Source: Syngnathus acus (lineage: Eukaryota; Chordata; Actinopteri; Syngnathiformes; Syngnathidae). Taken from it: DNA of 64,000 nucleotides. The notes under the pieces were generated by a model. That model saw only the letters and a list, made by a program, of their open reading frames with translations, was not told the DNA's origin and did no database searches. Location: contig NC_051092.1 of the NCBI RefSeq assembly GCF_901709675.1, positions 3,040,491 through 3,104,490 of the forward strand, read 5' to 3'. Both the position numbers and the translations under genes were made by a program. The first letter of the stretch is position 1. Each line of letters begins with the position of its first letter. Shown here piece by piece: positions 48,401 to 59,556 of this stretch.

Positions 48401-51400
48401 AAACCTATGCGAAGCCCTGGCTAAGATTGTTGCCATTTTTTTTTCCAATTTGAATCTCGATTCCCTCTACAACAAAATCTATCGAGCAATCCATTTTCAA
48501 AACTGCCTGTCCTCAATAAGGTCACGGGTAACTGGAGCCGATCTCGGGCAAGAGGCGGGGTCAACCCGATCTTCAGTCAACCGCAGGCCGCAAAATAAAA
48601 AACCATTCACAATTTCCAGTCTTCAATTAACCTAGCAAGCAAATCTGCGTTCCGGAACTAATAATAATCATTTCAAAAAAGCTCATCGCATTTTTCTTCC
48701 AGAACAAATACGACAATCAAAACAACCTGTGGAATGTAACAAGTAGGTCAGGACGATTTTCAATGCGTCTTTACGTAAACAGCATCACGAGCTGCTGTGT
48801 CTGTCTTTGATCAAGACTTGTCTTGCCTTTCATGACATTGATTCTCTGCGACTTCTGGCCCCACGTGATGTGTGGATTTGTCTTTACTGTCAAGCAAATG
48901 CGAGCAACATATCGCCATTGAAAAAGCTGTACGAAGCACAAGCCAATCAATCAGGCCAGGTTTGTCCTTCTAGAGCAACAATGCCATCACTCATGCACCT
49001 CCTCCAGTTGTCCTCCTGCCTATTTTCACATCATCTTATCACTCGGCAGCCAACCTGTGGGGACTTTTTTTTTTTTTTTTCTTTCCAGCTCGGTTCCCCC
49101 TCTTGATGTTTGGCTCTCCCGTCGTACGTGAGTTACGTTCTGCCGTCGCGATAGGCGGAAAATTACCTCCAAATGTTTGGCCGGCAGTCAAAGGAAAGCA
49201 GCAGGAAGTTGGAGAAAAGGAGTACTTTGAATACTTCTATGACTGCCATTTGACCTTTTTAATCGCTACTCTAGCGGTTTTAAGAGACGACGGTAAAAAG
49301 CTAGCATACTGCATTTTCAACAAGGTCGGTTCGAGTTTGACATTGCCGCATAACTTTTTCCATCACCTCAATTGTCGAACGCATCGTTCTAATTTCAAGA
49401 CAAATGTACTAAGTACGTTGTGGAATTGGGCTGTCTTGTGGGACCAACGCTTTGACCCAGTGCAATAAAAAATCTTCAAGCTCCAAGGTCACCTTTAAGA
49501 GCTTGGCTCCTCATCAATTTACACTTCCATAAACCTTTTGAAGGGGGCATATAGAAAATTGACTTCTTAAGTGTTTACGTACAAATAATTGGCTCTCAAG
49601 TGTGACAAGTAGTCAGCCTATTTTAAAATTGCCATTCGTGTTATGACGAAGGAACACAAGGACAACATGAAACTCAATTCTAAATCATAAGCGCTCGACT
49701 AAGACCGTGTCAATTTTCAAATGAAGTCTAGGAATTGTCTTTTATCCCTGACAAGAAATGAGTTAGGGTCACGTCACATTACCTCATAAATCCTACGTAG
49801 GGGTCTCGATTCGTGGAGAAAGCCCCGCAGATCAACCTTGCCATCAAAAGCAAAGTATAATCTTACAAAGTGCAACCGTGTGAGTCATTGTGACCTATTA
49901 GAATTATACGTTCCTCTTCATGTGCACGGTTTATATAAACCACAGCCACAATGATGGATGGCCGGCTTGACAGTGATGTTCAACTGTGAAGAGGAAGACC
50001 CCTTGGGTGACTGTCATAAACACACACACAATGCACCCTTTTACTATTTACATGAACTCGTGAGACGGCGGCTTTCCTCTTGGAAAAGATGGTGGGTGTG
50101 TCTTGCAAATGACATAAGGAGGAAATCTATCACCTGAGTTGCTCAGTGGATTGGGGGAAAGTGAGAAAGCGAGAGTGAGAAGCTCGCTGTTTACAGGAGG
50201 GATTGTGAGGGGAAGGGTTTGAGGCGGTGAAAAAGAGTGCTAATTTGAAGGTCATTTAAAGAGCGCCAGGCGGTGCGGCTCTGGAGGGGGCCCGCCGAAC
50301 AAGTGCAGGGGGAGGCCGCCTGCGTCGCGCCGCTGTGAGCTAGGCGCGCCAGACCTCTCCCCGCTACCCCTCATCAATCTCCTCTATCCACCGAGACCCG
50401 CCTTTGACCCACATAGCCGCCGGGGGGGGCGGGGTGAAGGGCGGGGGTGGTCGCCTTTATTTTATTATTGATACGTCTGCATCACACGAGCTTCAGCGAC
50501 CTGAGCCAAATCAGCCGAGAAGCCACAAAAGGTCAAAGAACCACAGGCAGACCAACGGACGGGTTGCCTCTCATTCACAGGTAAAGTGACAGAAACACCC
50601 TCTGAAATGGCGGGCTCTGTTTTCACGGACGGTGTAAATCCCGCGCGGTGGAAATACGCAGGAGGCGGGTTAGACCGAGTTTTGGTCATTTCGCGGGTGA
50701 GTACAGGTCGGCGGATCTGAGAGAGGAAGATCTGCGCCTCTGTGGGAGTGATCGCAGACGATTTCAAAGTCAAGGCCACTAAAAGCTTCTTTTTTCATCT
50801 TCAGACATCATTTTTAACTTAAATGCATCCGATGAGAGGCGATTAATGCCACAGCAATGTTTAACAAAACAATTGAGGCGTTTGTTTGTGGCGCTCGAGT
50901 AAACGCAAACCCTCCCTGGCAGAGATTCAACACTTGAGCGTTCCTCCTCAGTTGCAGTTCTATCCGTGGAACTGTTTTGGCGATTTTCACTACATTTACG
51001 TGTTTAGCCCGGCGCGACAAAGGAAAATCATTTCGTAAACGCGGCGCAGTGAGCAGTCGTTGATCCGTGTTCTCGTCGCTTAAACCTGAAAGAGATAAAG
51101 CTCCCGTCGCCACAATGCCGAGCTAAAACTTCAATTATGAGGCGGCGTACATGCTGTCAGCGCACAAAACACAGTTATTGGTTTAGCGTAGCATTGTCTT
51201 AACAAAGAATGGCAACATCACCTCCAAAGCGCCTGCTAATCTTTTGATTTTGACACTCAATAGAAAGGCGAGAAAAAGCATTAGACGCCAAACAATTGCA
51301 GATTTGTTTCCCGCGTACGCCTCAAATTAGGCCAAGGTTTGGGGAGGGATAAACGGAAATTTAAGCCACTGGGAGTCTTTGCCTGAGCGGAGAACAATTC

Positions 51401-53817
51401 TACGAAACACCATTGTTTCACACCAGCACTGGCATGGAAAGATGCGGCCGAATGGAAAGAGAAGCTTATCTTATCGTTCTTCAACTATGGTGTGTGTCTT
51501 TGTTGTGGACAGCCTTAGTCGGCTGGGGAAAAAAAAAAAAAGATTGGGTGCCTGGCTCTGATGGCTAGCTTTGCTTCTCAACACTATTACATGATTAAAA
51601 CTGTTCGGATAGGGCGGAAACGGGAAAACAAACAAACATTGAGGACATTAGCATACAGTATGTGGAAGTTGGAAGGCACACTGCTAGCGACCCAACCGTT
51701 TAGCTTAGCGGAGTTAGCCTCCCAACCGTTTAGCTTCGCGGTCAGTGGACTCAAAAACGTTTTGTCACTATGGCGTACTGTTGTGATCGTGTCACTCGTG
51801 TTCATTGTTGAAAAGGTGTGTGTGTTTTACACAGGAAGTGGCGACAGCTGTAGAAATTCTCGACACTAGCGTGTGGTTTTAACAAATGCGGCAGACATAA
51901 ACGTGACCTTATAATGATTGCGACTCCAAGTTGTTAGTTCCGAAAACAACGATACGTTATATTTCACAGGAGGAAAAACAGCCGAGAGATTTGAAGCCTC
52001 TCAATTCACTTTGGTCAGTGCGAGAAATGTTAAGTGTTTCCCTTTAACCCGTCAGCGTCCGCCCCAACCTCGCACATCTACAAACGCATGTCTGAGAGGT
52101 CTGAGACTTTAAGCTCTTGTCACGGAGGGCCTGCCGTGAACCCCCAGCCACCGCTCTGTTTTCCTCACCCCCTCCATTCCCGTCGTCTCTGGACGCCAGC
52201 CTGACATACCAGACCTTGTTCGTTAGCACATATTTTTACCCACCGTTACTAAATTAGGAAGCCAGAGGGAGCAAAGAGTTGTGCGGCTGCCAAGGCAGAA
52301 GAAGAAGGGGTCTGATCGGGCCCACGTTTGCCCAGGGCGCATGCCAACCCGAGCAGCTTCATTACCAGCCTCTTGGGTTGCAGAAATAGAAGGCCCGGCA
52401 GGAAGCGGGGCCAAGCGCGGGCGGCCCTGAATGGCCAGCCAAAAGCTCACGGGACAAACAAACAAATAAACGGCTCCTCTCATGGCCTGCCAGAGTCAAC
52501 CAACGGCAAGGAGCCGTAAGAAGTTAGCTTTGGCGGTGTTGCGCGTGAAGGGGGCGAGTTGAAAAGTGGCGACAGACACACTGTTTGTCTAACATAGGAT
52601 ACAGTCAGAGAAAACTGTCTCCGGAGTCCAATTTCTCAAAGTAGCCACAGAGACATAACTTCTTGTTTATTTGGCATTGATATTTGGTGCTATGTACATA
52701 TCCGATTCCTAGTGGCTTGAAGAATTTGCGCTTGTGAGAGGACAGATTGTGAATGTCGCCATTTAGCTGCTTTAAATACACCATTCAGGCATTAAAGCCA
52801 TTTTAATACTACGTTCAGTTTCATGGCTACATAACTGGGGATACCGAAAAAAACCACACAATTTAAATTATATCTTTATATAAAATACATCATTTTCTAA
52901 TTATAACTACAAGTCGTGCATGGTTTGTCTGATCCTGCGACATGTGCTTTGCCGCAAAGTATTTGAAACACTGCCACAGGCCACCCAGACACTAAAAATT
53001 GCATAAAAGGCAGCATTCCCCATTTCTCCCAGCAGGTGGAAGTGTCGGGGTAAAAGATAGTACAGTAACAAAACACTTGTAGAACACTGACATCTTGCGG
53101 TAGTTTAGGCTTATTGCAACACGCAATCTACATTTTTGAACCACAAACAGGTTGTTTTTCTGCACAAAAAATATTAAATATTAATAATATAAAATGGCGC
53201 CCTGATTTGGGGGTCATGTGGGTGTCTGCAGCATAATGTAAATTAAATAACATGGCTCAACAAACTGCGTATGACTGACCGGACCTGAAATTAGACATTT
53301 GACCACTTGAGGGCGACAATAATGCACTTTTAGAAAGAAAAAGAAAATCACTATCAAACTAAAGACTACTGGACTGTATTGTTTTTCACTAACAGAATTT
53401 GGCATGAAGTTTAATCTAATCTAAGACTATTATCGTACAGGGTGGAAAGGAATGTCGACACCAAAGCTTGGAACAATAAACAGAATTGGCCCCAAAACAT
53501 TACGCGTAGCTAGGCAACTACCGAAGGGCAATTTTTAGTCAGCAAACTTGAATGTCTTTACCTTGGCAGAGGCGCCGCTCGTTCACGTCTCCTCCACGTT
53601 CATCAATCCAAAATGCTGTTTGTCGTTTGACTTGCCATCAAAAGCAAACTGAATGAAAACATGTTCCATTTGCGAACTGCAAAACTTTCCAAAGCGATCA
53701 TCCATGCGTGCGGTCAGCAAAAAGTAGTTTGAAAAACCACTTCCGTCAGGTGAAGGGTTGATTTGAGCACCTGTGCTGACTTAGCATAACCCACATCACG
53801 TGACAAACATCCGATGT

Positions 53818-54114
53818 CACAGGTGTCAAACCTAAGGCCCGGGGGCCAGGTACGGCCCGCCACATCATTTTATGTGGCCCGCGAAGACAAATTGTGCATC
53901 AAATTCGTGAATTGCAAATTGTCTTCACTTTTAATAATATTGTTTTTTAGATATTCGACCAGTTTTTACTCGTCTGATTTGAAAACGAGTTATTTGTCAG
54001 TTTGTTTTGTAGCTTTTACTGTATATAATATGAGGTGCTCATACATTTTTTGTGTTGACAGTCATAATGGCCCTCCAAAAATGCGGCCCGCGAAAAAAAT
54101 GAGTGACACCCCTG
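53818..54114. mobile_element. Non-autonomous hAT element with 8-bp target duplication
   Basis: 297 bp. Left end CACAGGTGTCAAACCTAAGG then CCCGGGGGCCAGG; right end GCGGCCCGCGAAAAAAATG then AGTGACACCCCTG. The ends are inverted repeats with few mismatches. Flanks are tccgatgt (53810-53817) and tcctatgt (54115-54122), an 8-bp duplication with one mismatch, the hAT hallmark. No transposase. Confidence 0.8.
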
Positions 54115-56159
54115 TCCTATGTGGCAATTGTGTGACCCCCCCAGGTATTTTGGGCGCCCCCACAAAATAAGAAAATTGGGGTTATTAAATAATTTTTGAG
54201 GGTTTTTTTTACCCATAATTGGAATAAACTATCAACACATCATACACAAGCACAATATACAATAGAAACAAAAGTTTTTTCCCCGCTCAAGCAGTGTTGA
54301 CAAGATGTGAGCTCGCTTGTTTCATGCCATTGTTGCGAGTCACAGCCTCAGGCGCTTCGAGGGGCCTCATTCACATCTTCAAGAACGCCTCCCTAGCTCA
54401 TCTTCACTACAAAAGCACAATAGTGAGTCTATATTTACTGAGAAGTGCCAGACCTGAGTGACAGACAGGTTCAAGGACTTCATTAAGAGGGCTATGCTGT
54501 CTTCCTGCATGTTTGATAACATGTTGTTATGGGAACCAAACAAACAGCTTGTGTCATCAAACTTTCTGGATGGTTTTTTTCCCGTTTTTCTTATTTTTTT
54601 TATTAATTCAAAATAATAATAAGAAATATAATGATTACTTTTTATTATATTGTAACAATATTTATAATTATAGAAAATTCAGATAAGGTTTGATTGAAGT
54701 TTTTTAAACATTTAATAATACTATTTTTTTTTATATATATATTTATATAATCGTAGCATTTCTATACATTATAAATTAAATATTTATTTATGTGTGTGCC
54801 ATTAACAATACATTATATATTACACTATATTTCATCGTAATATTTGAAAATACATTCTTTGAGGCACCAGAGTAGGCCTCACTTTCCCTGACAACGTTCC
54901 CCTATTTAAAATAATTTGTCAGATGGTGATAAGCTATTTCTACCAACCTCTCTAAAGTGCAGCCATCAGAGTCACAAGCTAATCTCGGAAGCAACGTAGC
55001 CTCCCCTGGTGTAAAATATCACACAGGGTGACTTTGTGTTTCCTCAAGCCAAACAGATGGCGCAACACCCTTTTAGAAAACGGAAGGCTAACTACTGTGC
55101 AAAGTGTGCATTAACGAGATTCTGACCCCAATTAGTGTGGAATGTCTTTTCTGCCCTCCCTACCATCCATGGCAAAAACATTTCTCTACTTCAAACAACT
55201 GGATTCAGTCCTTTTCTCTTTCGCAGAATTATACAGTGACTTATTTTCTGCATTTGAGTTTCTTACAGGCGAGGAGAAATTCTCCCAAAATAAACTTCCC
55301 GCTACTAAGGGCACGCCTGGATGAGTGAGTAAATGTTCCCCGTTGCTATGGAGGTCTGTTATTGCATCCAAGTAAGAGGGCCCCGAATCTGACAGGCAGT
55401 CTTCTCTCATCACAATGCTTGACGGGACATTTTCCAACACTGAGGAAATATCGCTGAACTCTTTTTCACTCCTGCTTACGTGTCACGATCGGCACAAAAA
55501 AAAAAAGAACAATGACACTAGTCTACATAGTCCCTCCCCTTCCCATGTTGTGCAGCCGAAAAATGGCCTTCCATGACATCAACCCTAGCAACGGTGAAAA
55601 CATGCAAGAGGCCACATGGAGACAATTTGGATTACACAACGTTTACCCAGAGTCGAGGAAAAGTTGGCTATGTCCCTTTCCTGACTCAATACAATATGTT
55701 TCCACTAAAAATAATCAAGTCTATATTTTTGAAGCTACATGATCTCGTCGAGCTTCTCTTGTTGACCAAAGCACGAGCACGCGAGTGTTATCTGAAGCGC
55801 TACAGCGGTTATTTATGGGACCTTTAGTACATTCCCATATTCTTTGTAACAATTTATTCCCTTCTGAATATGACTCACGATGCTCATATTTCACTCTGTT
55901 GCTATTAAGTTGTTTTATTTTTAAAGTTGAGTGCCCTAGAGACCAAGATTGTTCCGACCACACAGTTGTAATTGCTTGATTTTGGATGATCAATGAAAAA
56001 AATCTCTGTAGTGTAAAAAAAAAAAGATACAAATACTCTGAAAACTTACCACAGTGTTTTTATTAAGTGTAAATGTGCATTTAGTAAAATAAGATCTCAG
56101 TAAAAGGAACTGCATCATGTTTGTCATTACAGTACGTCAATATGTGACCTGCTGAATTT

Positions 56160-56517
56160 TTAAAGGGGAAGTCAAACCCCGTTTTTTTTTTAGTATGTTT
56201 GTTCAGCTTAACTAATTGTTTGTCGAATATGAATTACACAGGCAAAATCCATCCATTTTATGCATCACAGGTAACGGCCATTTTGCCACTAGGTGTCGAC
56301 TGAAAATGACATTAGGGTTGCCAGGTCTTAGGTCACAACCAATCACGGCTCAGCTTCAGAAAATGTGGCAAAATGGCCGCCCCCTGATAAAATCAGATAA
56401 ACTTTGCCGCTTAACTTATATTCCACAAACACAACCTTAATCAGAATGCCGTTTTTGGATTAGTAGGGGCGCATACATTATATTGTTAAAAAAAATTGGG
56501 CTCGACTTCCCCTTTAA
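56160..56517. mobile_element. TTAA-ended palindromic MITE-like element
   Basis: 358 bp. Ends are TTAAAGGGGAAGTCAAACCC and its inverted counterpart GGGCTCGACTTCCCCTTTAA. Inside are GGCCATTTTGCC and GGCAAAATGGCC in inverse order around ACCAATCACGGCTCAGC. It shares its core with 3168-3480. It lies in the presumed synm 3' flank. Confidence 0.7.
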
Positions 56518-57532
56518 GAAGTGGAACATTTAACAGCCCTTAAATGTTTATTTTCTTAATGTTGAGATGACAAAAAAAAAAAGAAATAATACAGAATCTC
56601 TGTAATGTCATCTTTGGTTTGATTGACAGAGACTATAAACAATTTTCAAGCACTGACTCAAATCAGGTTTAAAATCAACTTGAGCCATTACGTGACCTTT
56701 CAAGGTGTACACAACACAACACAACAAAACCTTCTGACCGGTCAGCGCTGCTAAGCCGATACAAAAATAGTCATCTGAAATGAACACACTCGCTTATGTA
56801 AGGAGCCTTGCAGTCAGCACAGATAGCACAAAGTGTCAAGTGAACACTATCCAGAAAGCGCCACCATTTCCTCCTCCGGACTTTGTGTCTTTCCTTTTAA
56901 CTTCAACTTCCTGATGAAAGAAAAGTCACAGAGCTCCCAACTGCTACACAAAGTTGAGTGGCGAGATGCCGTGATTGGCACAAGCAACATTTTTAAACCT
57001 CCACAGTAAAAGGTTAGAAACATATCAGCTGTAATGTAAATTTGTATTTTTCTTTTTTTTTTTTTACCATCACTGGATCTAAACTCACTATTGGAAAAAA
57101 TGCTAAATATTATTCTGTGAAAATATTAGTATGAGTTGTTCAATTTCAACACTGTTGTAATAGCTACAAGTGCATATGATATACAACACATGCACTCGGT
57201 GTTAGAAACATTAGTAACGTTTTTTTTTTTTTTTACGATTTAAGACAGTGCCCAGAGGTCTTCGTAACATGCTTTCACCAAAAGACCTCAATTAATGCTC
57301 GCTTAGTAGCTTCGCTGCCGCCCCTCCCTAAACTGCAGGAACTTGTCAACAAGCGGATGGCTTTTCGAGGGAGGGAGGGAGGGAGGGAGGGAGGGGGAGG
57401 GGCAACTTGCTGAGCCCAGAATTAGGCTACTCCAATTCCAGAGCAGCAGTACCAAGTCTACCCTTGCATTTAGAATCAATGCAATCAATACTCTTGATCA
57501 TTTGTCGGGCCTTTCAAATGTTCCAATTTCAT
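56518..57532 (-). other. synm: synm probable 3' UTR and flank
   Basis: Downstream of the synm stop. Contains a GGGA-repeat at 57368-57402 and poly-T tracts near 57050 and 57220. A minus-strand AATAAA (plus TTTATT at 56547-56552) about 1 kb past the stop is the nearest candidate polyadenylation signal I found. The true end needs transcript data. Confidence 0.45.
57368..57402. repeat. GGGA microsatellite, G-quadruplex prone
   Basis: About eight GGGA units on the plus strand, CCCT on the synm transcript. Confidence 0.9.
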
Positions 57533-59556
57533 TCACTCTTGATCCGAGCGACTACTGTGTCCCTCCATCTCGGACGGTTTGATTCGTCTCCCAGCGACGA
57601 GGGACGAAGACTCGCCTTCCCTCTCCCCGTCAAAGTCGTCATCAATCACGACGTGCTGCTCTTTGGAGAACCTCAAGCTGTAGCCTTCTCCGGATACCCC
57701 CTGCAAGACGTTCCCAAAATCGGAAGAACTCAGGGCGGCCATGATCTGCTGCTCCGATAAATCGTCCTCGTCCAGCAAGCCGGAGTCCTCCAATGTCTGC
57801 GAGACGTTGAGCTCCGCGACAATAGTGGTGGTTCCGCCGTCGCTCGACTTCTGAACTTTCTTGACGGCGACGTTCTGCGGACTTTGACTGCTTACTTTGG
57901 TGAGAAAAGCCAACTCCTCCCTCAGTGGGCCCGACACGGAGCCTTGTAACTTCTCCAAAGCTCCTTTTATTTGCTCTTTAGGCTCCAGCGAGTCCTCTCG
58001 CAGGAACTCCAGCATGGACTCTTGGACGACGGGGGAAACTCGAATCTCCTCTTCGATGATGCACTCGGGAATGCTTTCTGTGAGGAAAGGTCGATCTGAC
58101 GTCAGGCGATATTTGTTTTCTTTATGGATGCTTCTGCTTTGTGGAACTCCGTCATCTTGGTAATACCTCTCATCAGATAAGTCATCCACCATTCCGTAAT
58201 GACCGTATGAGGTAATGCCATAACCCTCCTCAGGTTCAGAGAGATTATCGTCCGGCGTGGAGACAAAATACTCGGCCGGCTCTCTGTCACGGCTGAAATG
58301 GAACGACTTCTCGCGCTCCTCCTGAACCCGAACGGATCTGACTTTGGATTTTATCGCCGCGTCGTCAACTTGCGTATCTTCTTTCATCTCTTCAATTTGG
58401 AAATACGCAGAGGGCTCGTAAAAAACAGATCTTGACTCCTCACTGACTTCGTCGTAAGACTCTACCGGCTGCTCGATAATTTCCACATTGACGGATTTCC
58501 CTTCTCCTTGTAGGCCACTGAGCAGGTTCCTGATCATGCTTCCCGTTGCCGTGTCCTCAATGTCCTCCAGGGATACCTTCTTCAATCCTTGGCTCAAGAG
58601 CTGATTCAGAGCCGATTCCTCCGAAACGTCCACTTCCTCTTCCACCTTGGACTGCAACACAATCTGAGTCTTCATCGAGCCGTCGCCTTGTTGACTTTTC
58701 TCCACGTGATAGGTGATTTTTGGTTCCCCAGAGGAGCAAACCTCAGCTTCCAAACCAGCTGGTTTGATCACCGTCTCAATGATGTCCTCAACGGACACAT
58801 TGTCATGGAAAGCCTTTCTCGTACTTGTGGTCTCGATTTTGCCTTTGTCCTTACGCTCACTCTCACGCATATCTGGTTCATCAACTTCCGCCATAGGCTT
58901 TTCCATCTTTGTCTTTTTCTTGCGGTTTCTTCTTGGTGGTGACAGCACTCGACCGGACGTGTTCTCCACAGACGACTTTGTGGAACTGCTTTGGCTCTCT
59001 ACTTTAGAAACAAGTTCAATTTTCTTTGTTTTCTCTACCGACGTCGGGCTTTGGCTCTCAACCTTAGACACAAGTTCAATTTTCTTTGTTTTCTCCGCCG
59101 ACGTCGGGCTTTGGCTCTCTACCTTAGACACAAGTTCAATTTTCTTTGTTTTCTCCGCCGACGTCGGGCTTTGGCTCTCTACCTTAGAACCAAGTTCAAT
59201 TTTCTTTGTTTTCTCCGCCGACGTCGGGCTTTGGCTCTCTACCTTAGACAAAAGTTCAAATTTCTTTGTTTTCTCCACCGACGTCGGACTTTGACTCTGG
59301 ATTTTTTCTTGCTCTTTGGGAACAGTGGAAGAAGTGGCCGCTCGGGATTTGGTGAACGAGATCATGTCCCTTCTGCAGGCCGGACTCTGATGCTGAGCGA
59401 GTGAAATCGGAATGACCCTGGAGGGACTTGTAGACCCAGAAGGAACGACGGGAGATCTTCTCATAATGGATGTTGATGGGGTGAACCTGACGTCCATACG
59501 CTGTCGGCTTGCGGCGGAAGTTCTTGGAGCGTAGCGTTGTCCGGCCATCTTGATAT
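57533..59556 (-). CDS. synm: synm exon 5: tail domain
   Basis: 2024 bp ending in TGA at 57535-57533; residues 336-1009. Begins DIKMAGQRYAPRTSAASRQR. Contains Ser/Arg-rich sequence, the 20-residue repeats at 59302-59003, a basic block (RRNRKKKTKMEK), then the acidic tail with synemin-specific motifs. Acceptor cctctcaag was chosen over the nearby atcaag because it alone keeps frame. The plus-strand ORFs over this stretch are antisense shadows made long by the 60-bp periodicity. Confidence 0.96.

Larger units (their letters stand above)
33870..56159. other. mef2a-synm intergenic region, no gene seen
   Basis: About 22 kb upstream of mef2a and downstream of synm. Repeats within it are listed separately. 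I looked for LRRC28- and TTC23-like sequence, the genes that sit here in human, and recognised none: no leucine-rich repeat or tetratricopeptide signature appears among the translations. Longest ORFs are under about 135 codons and look random. The AT-rich stretches around 35940-36080 and 54580-54850 are low complexity. Confidence 0.6.

Noticed and set aside
59003-59302. CRISPR-like array
   Set aside because: Units are contiguous, in frame and coding, with no spacers, in a vertebrate gene.
57343-59404. Long plus-strand ORFs (up to 193 codons) over the synm tail
   Set aside because: They run antisense to the recognised synemin tail; their length and Ser/Phe/Leu repeats come from the 60-bp periodicity and codon bias of the real gene.
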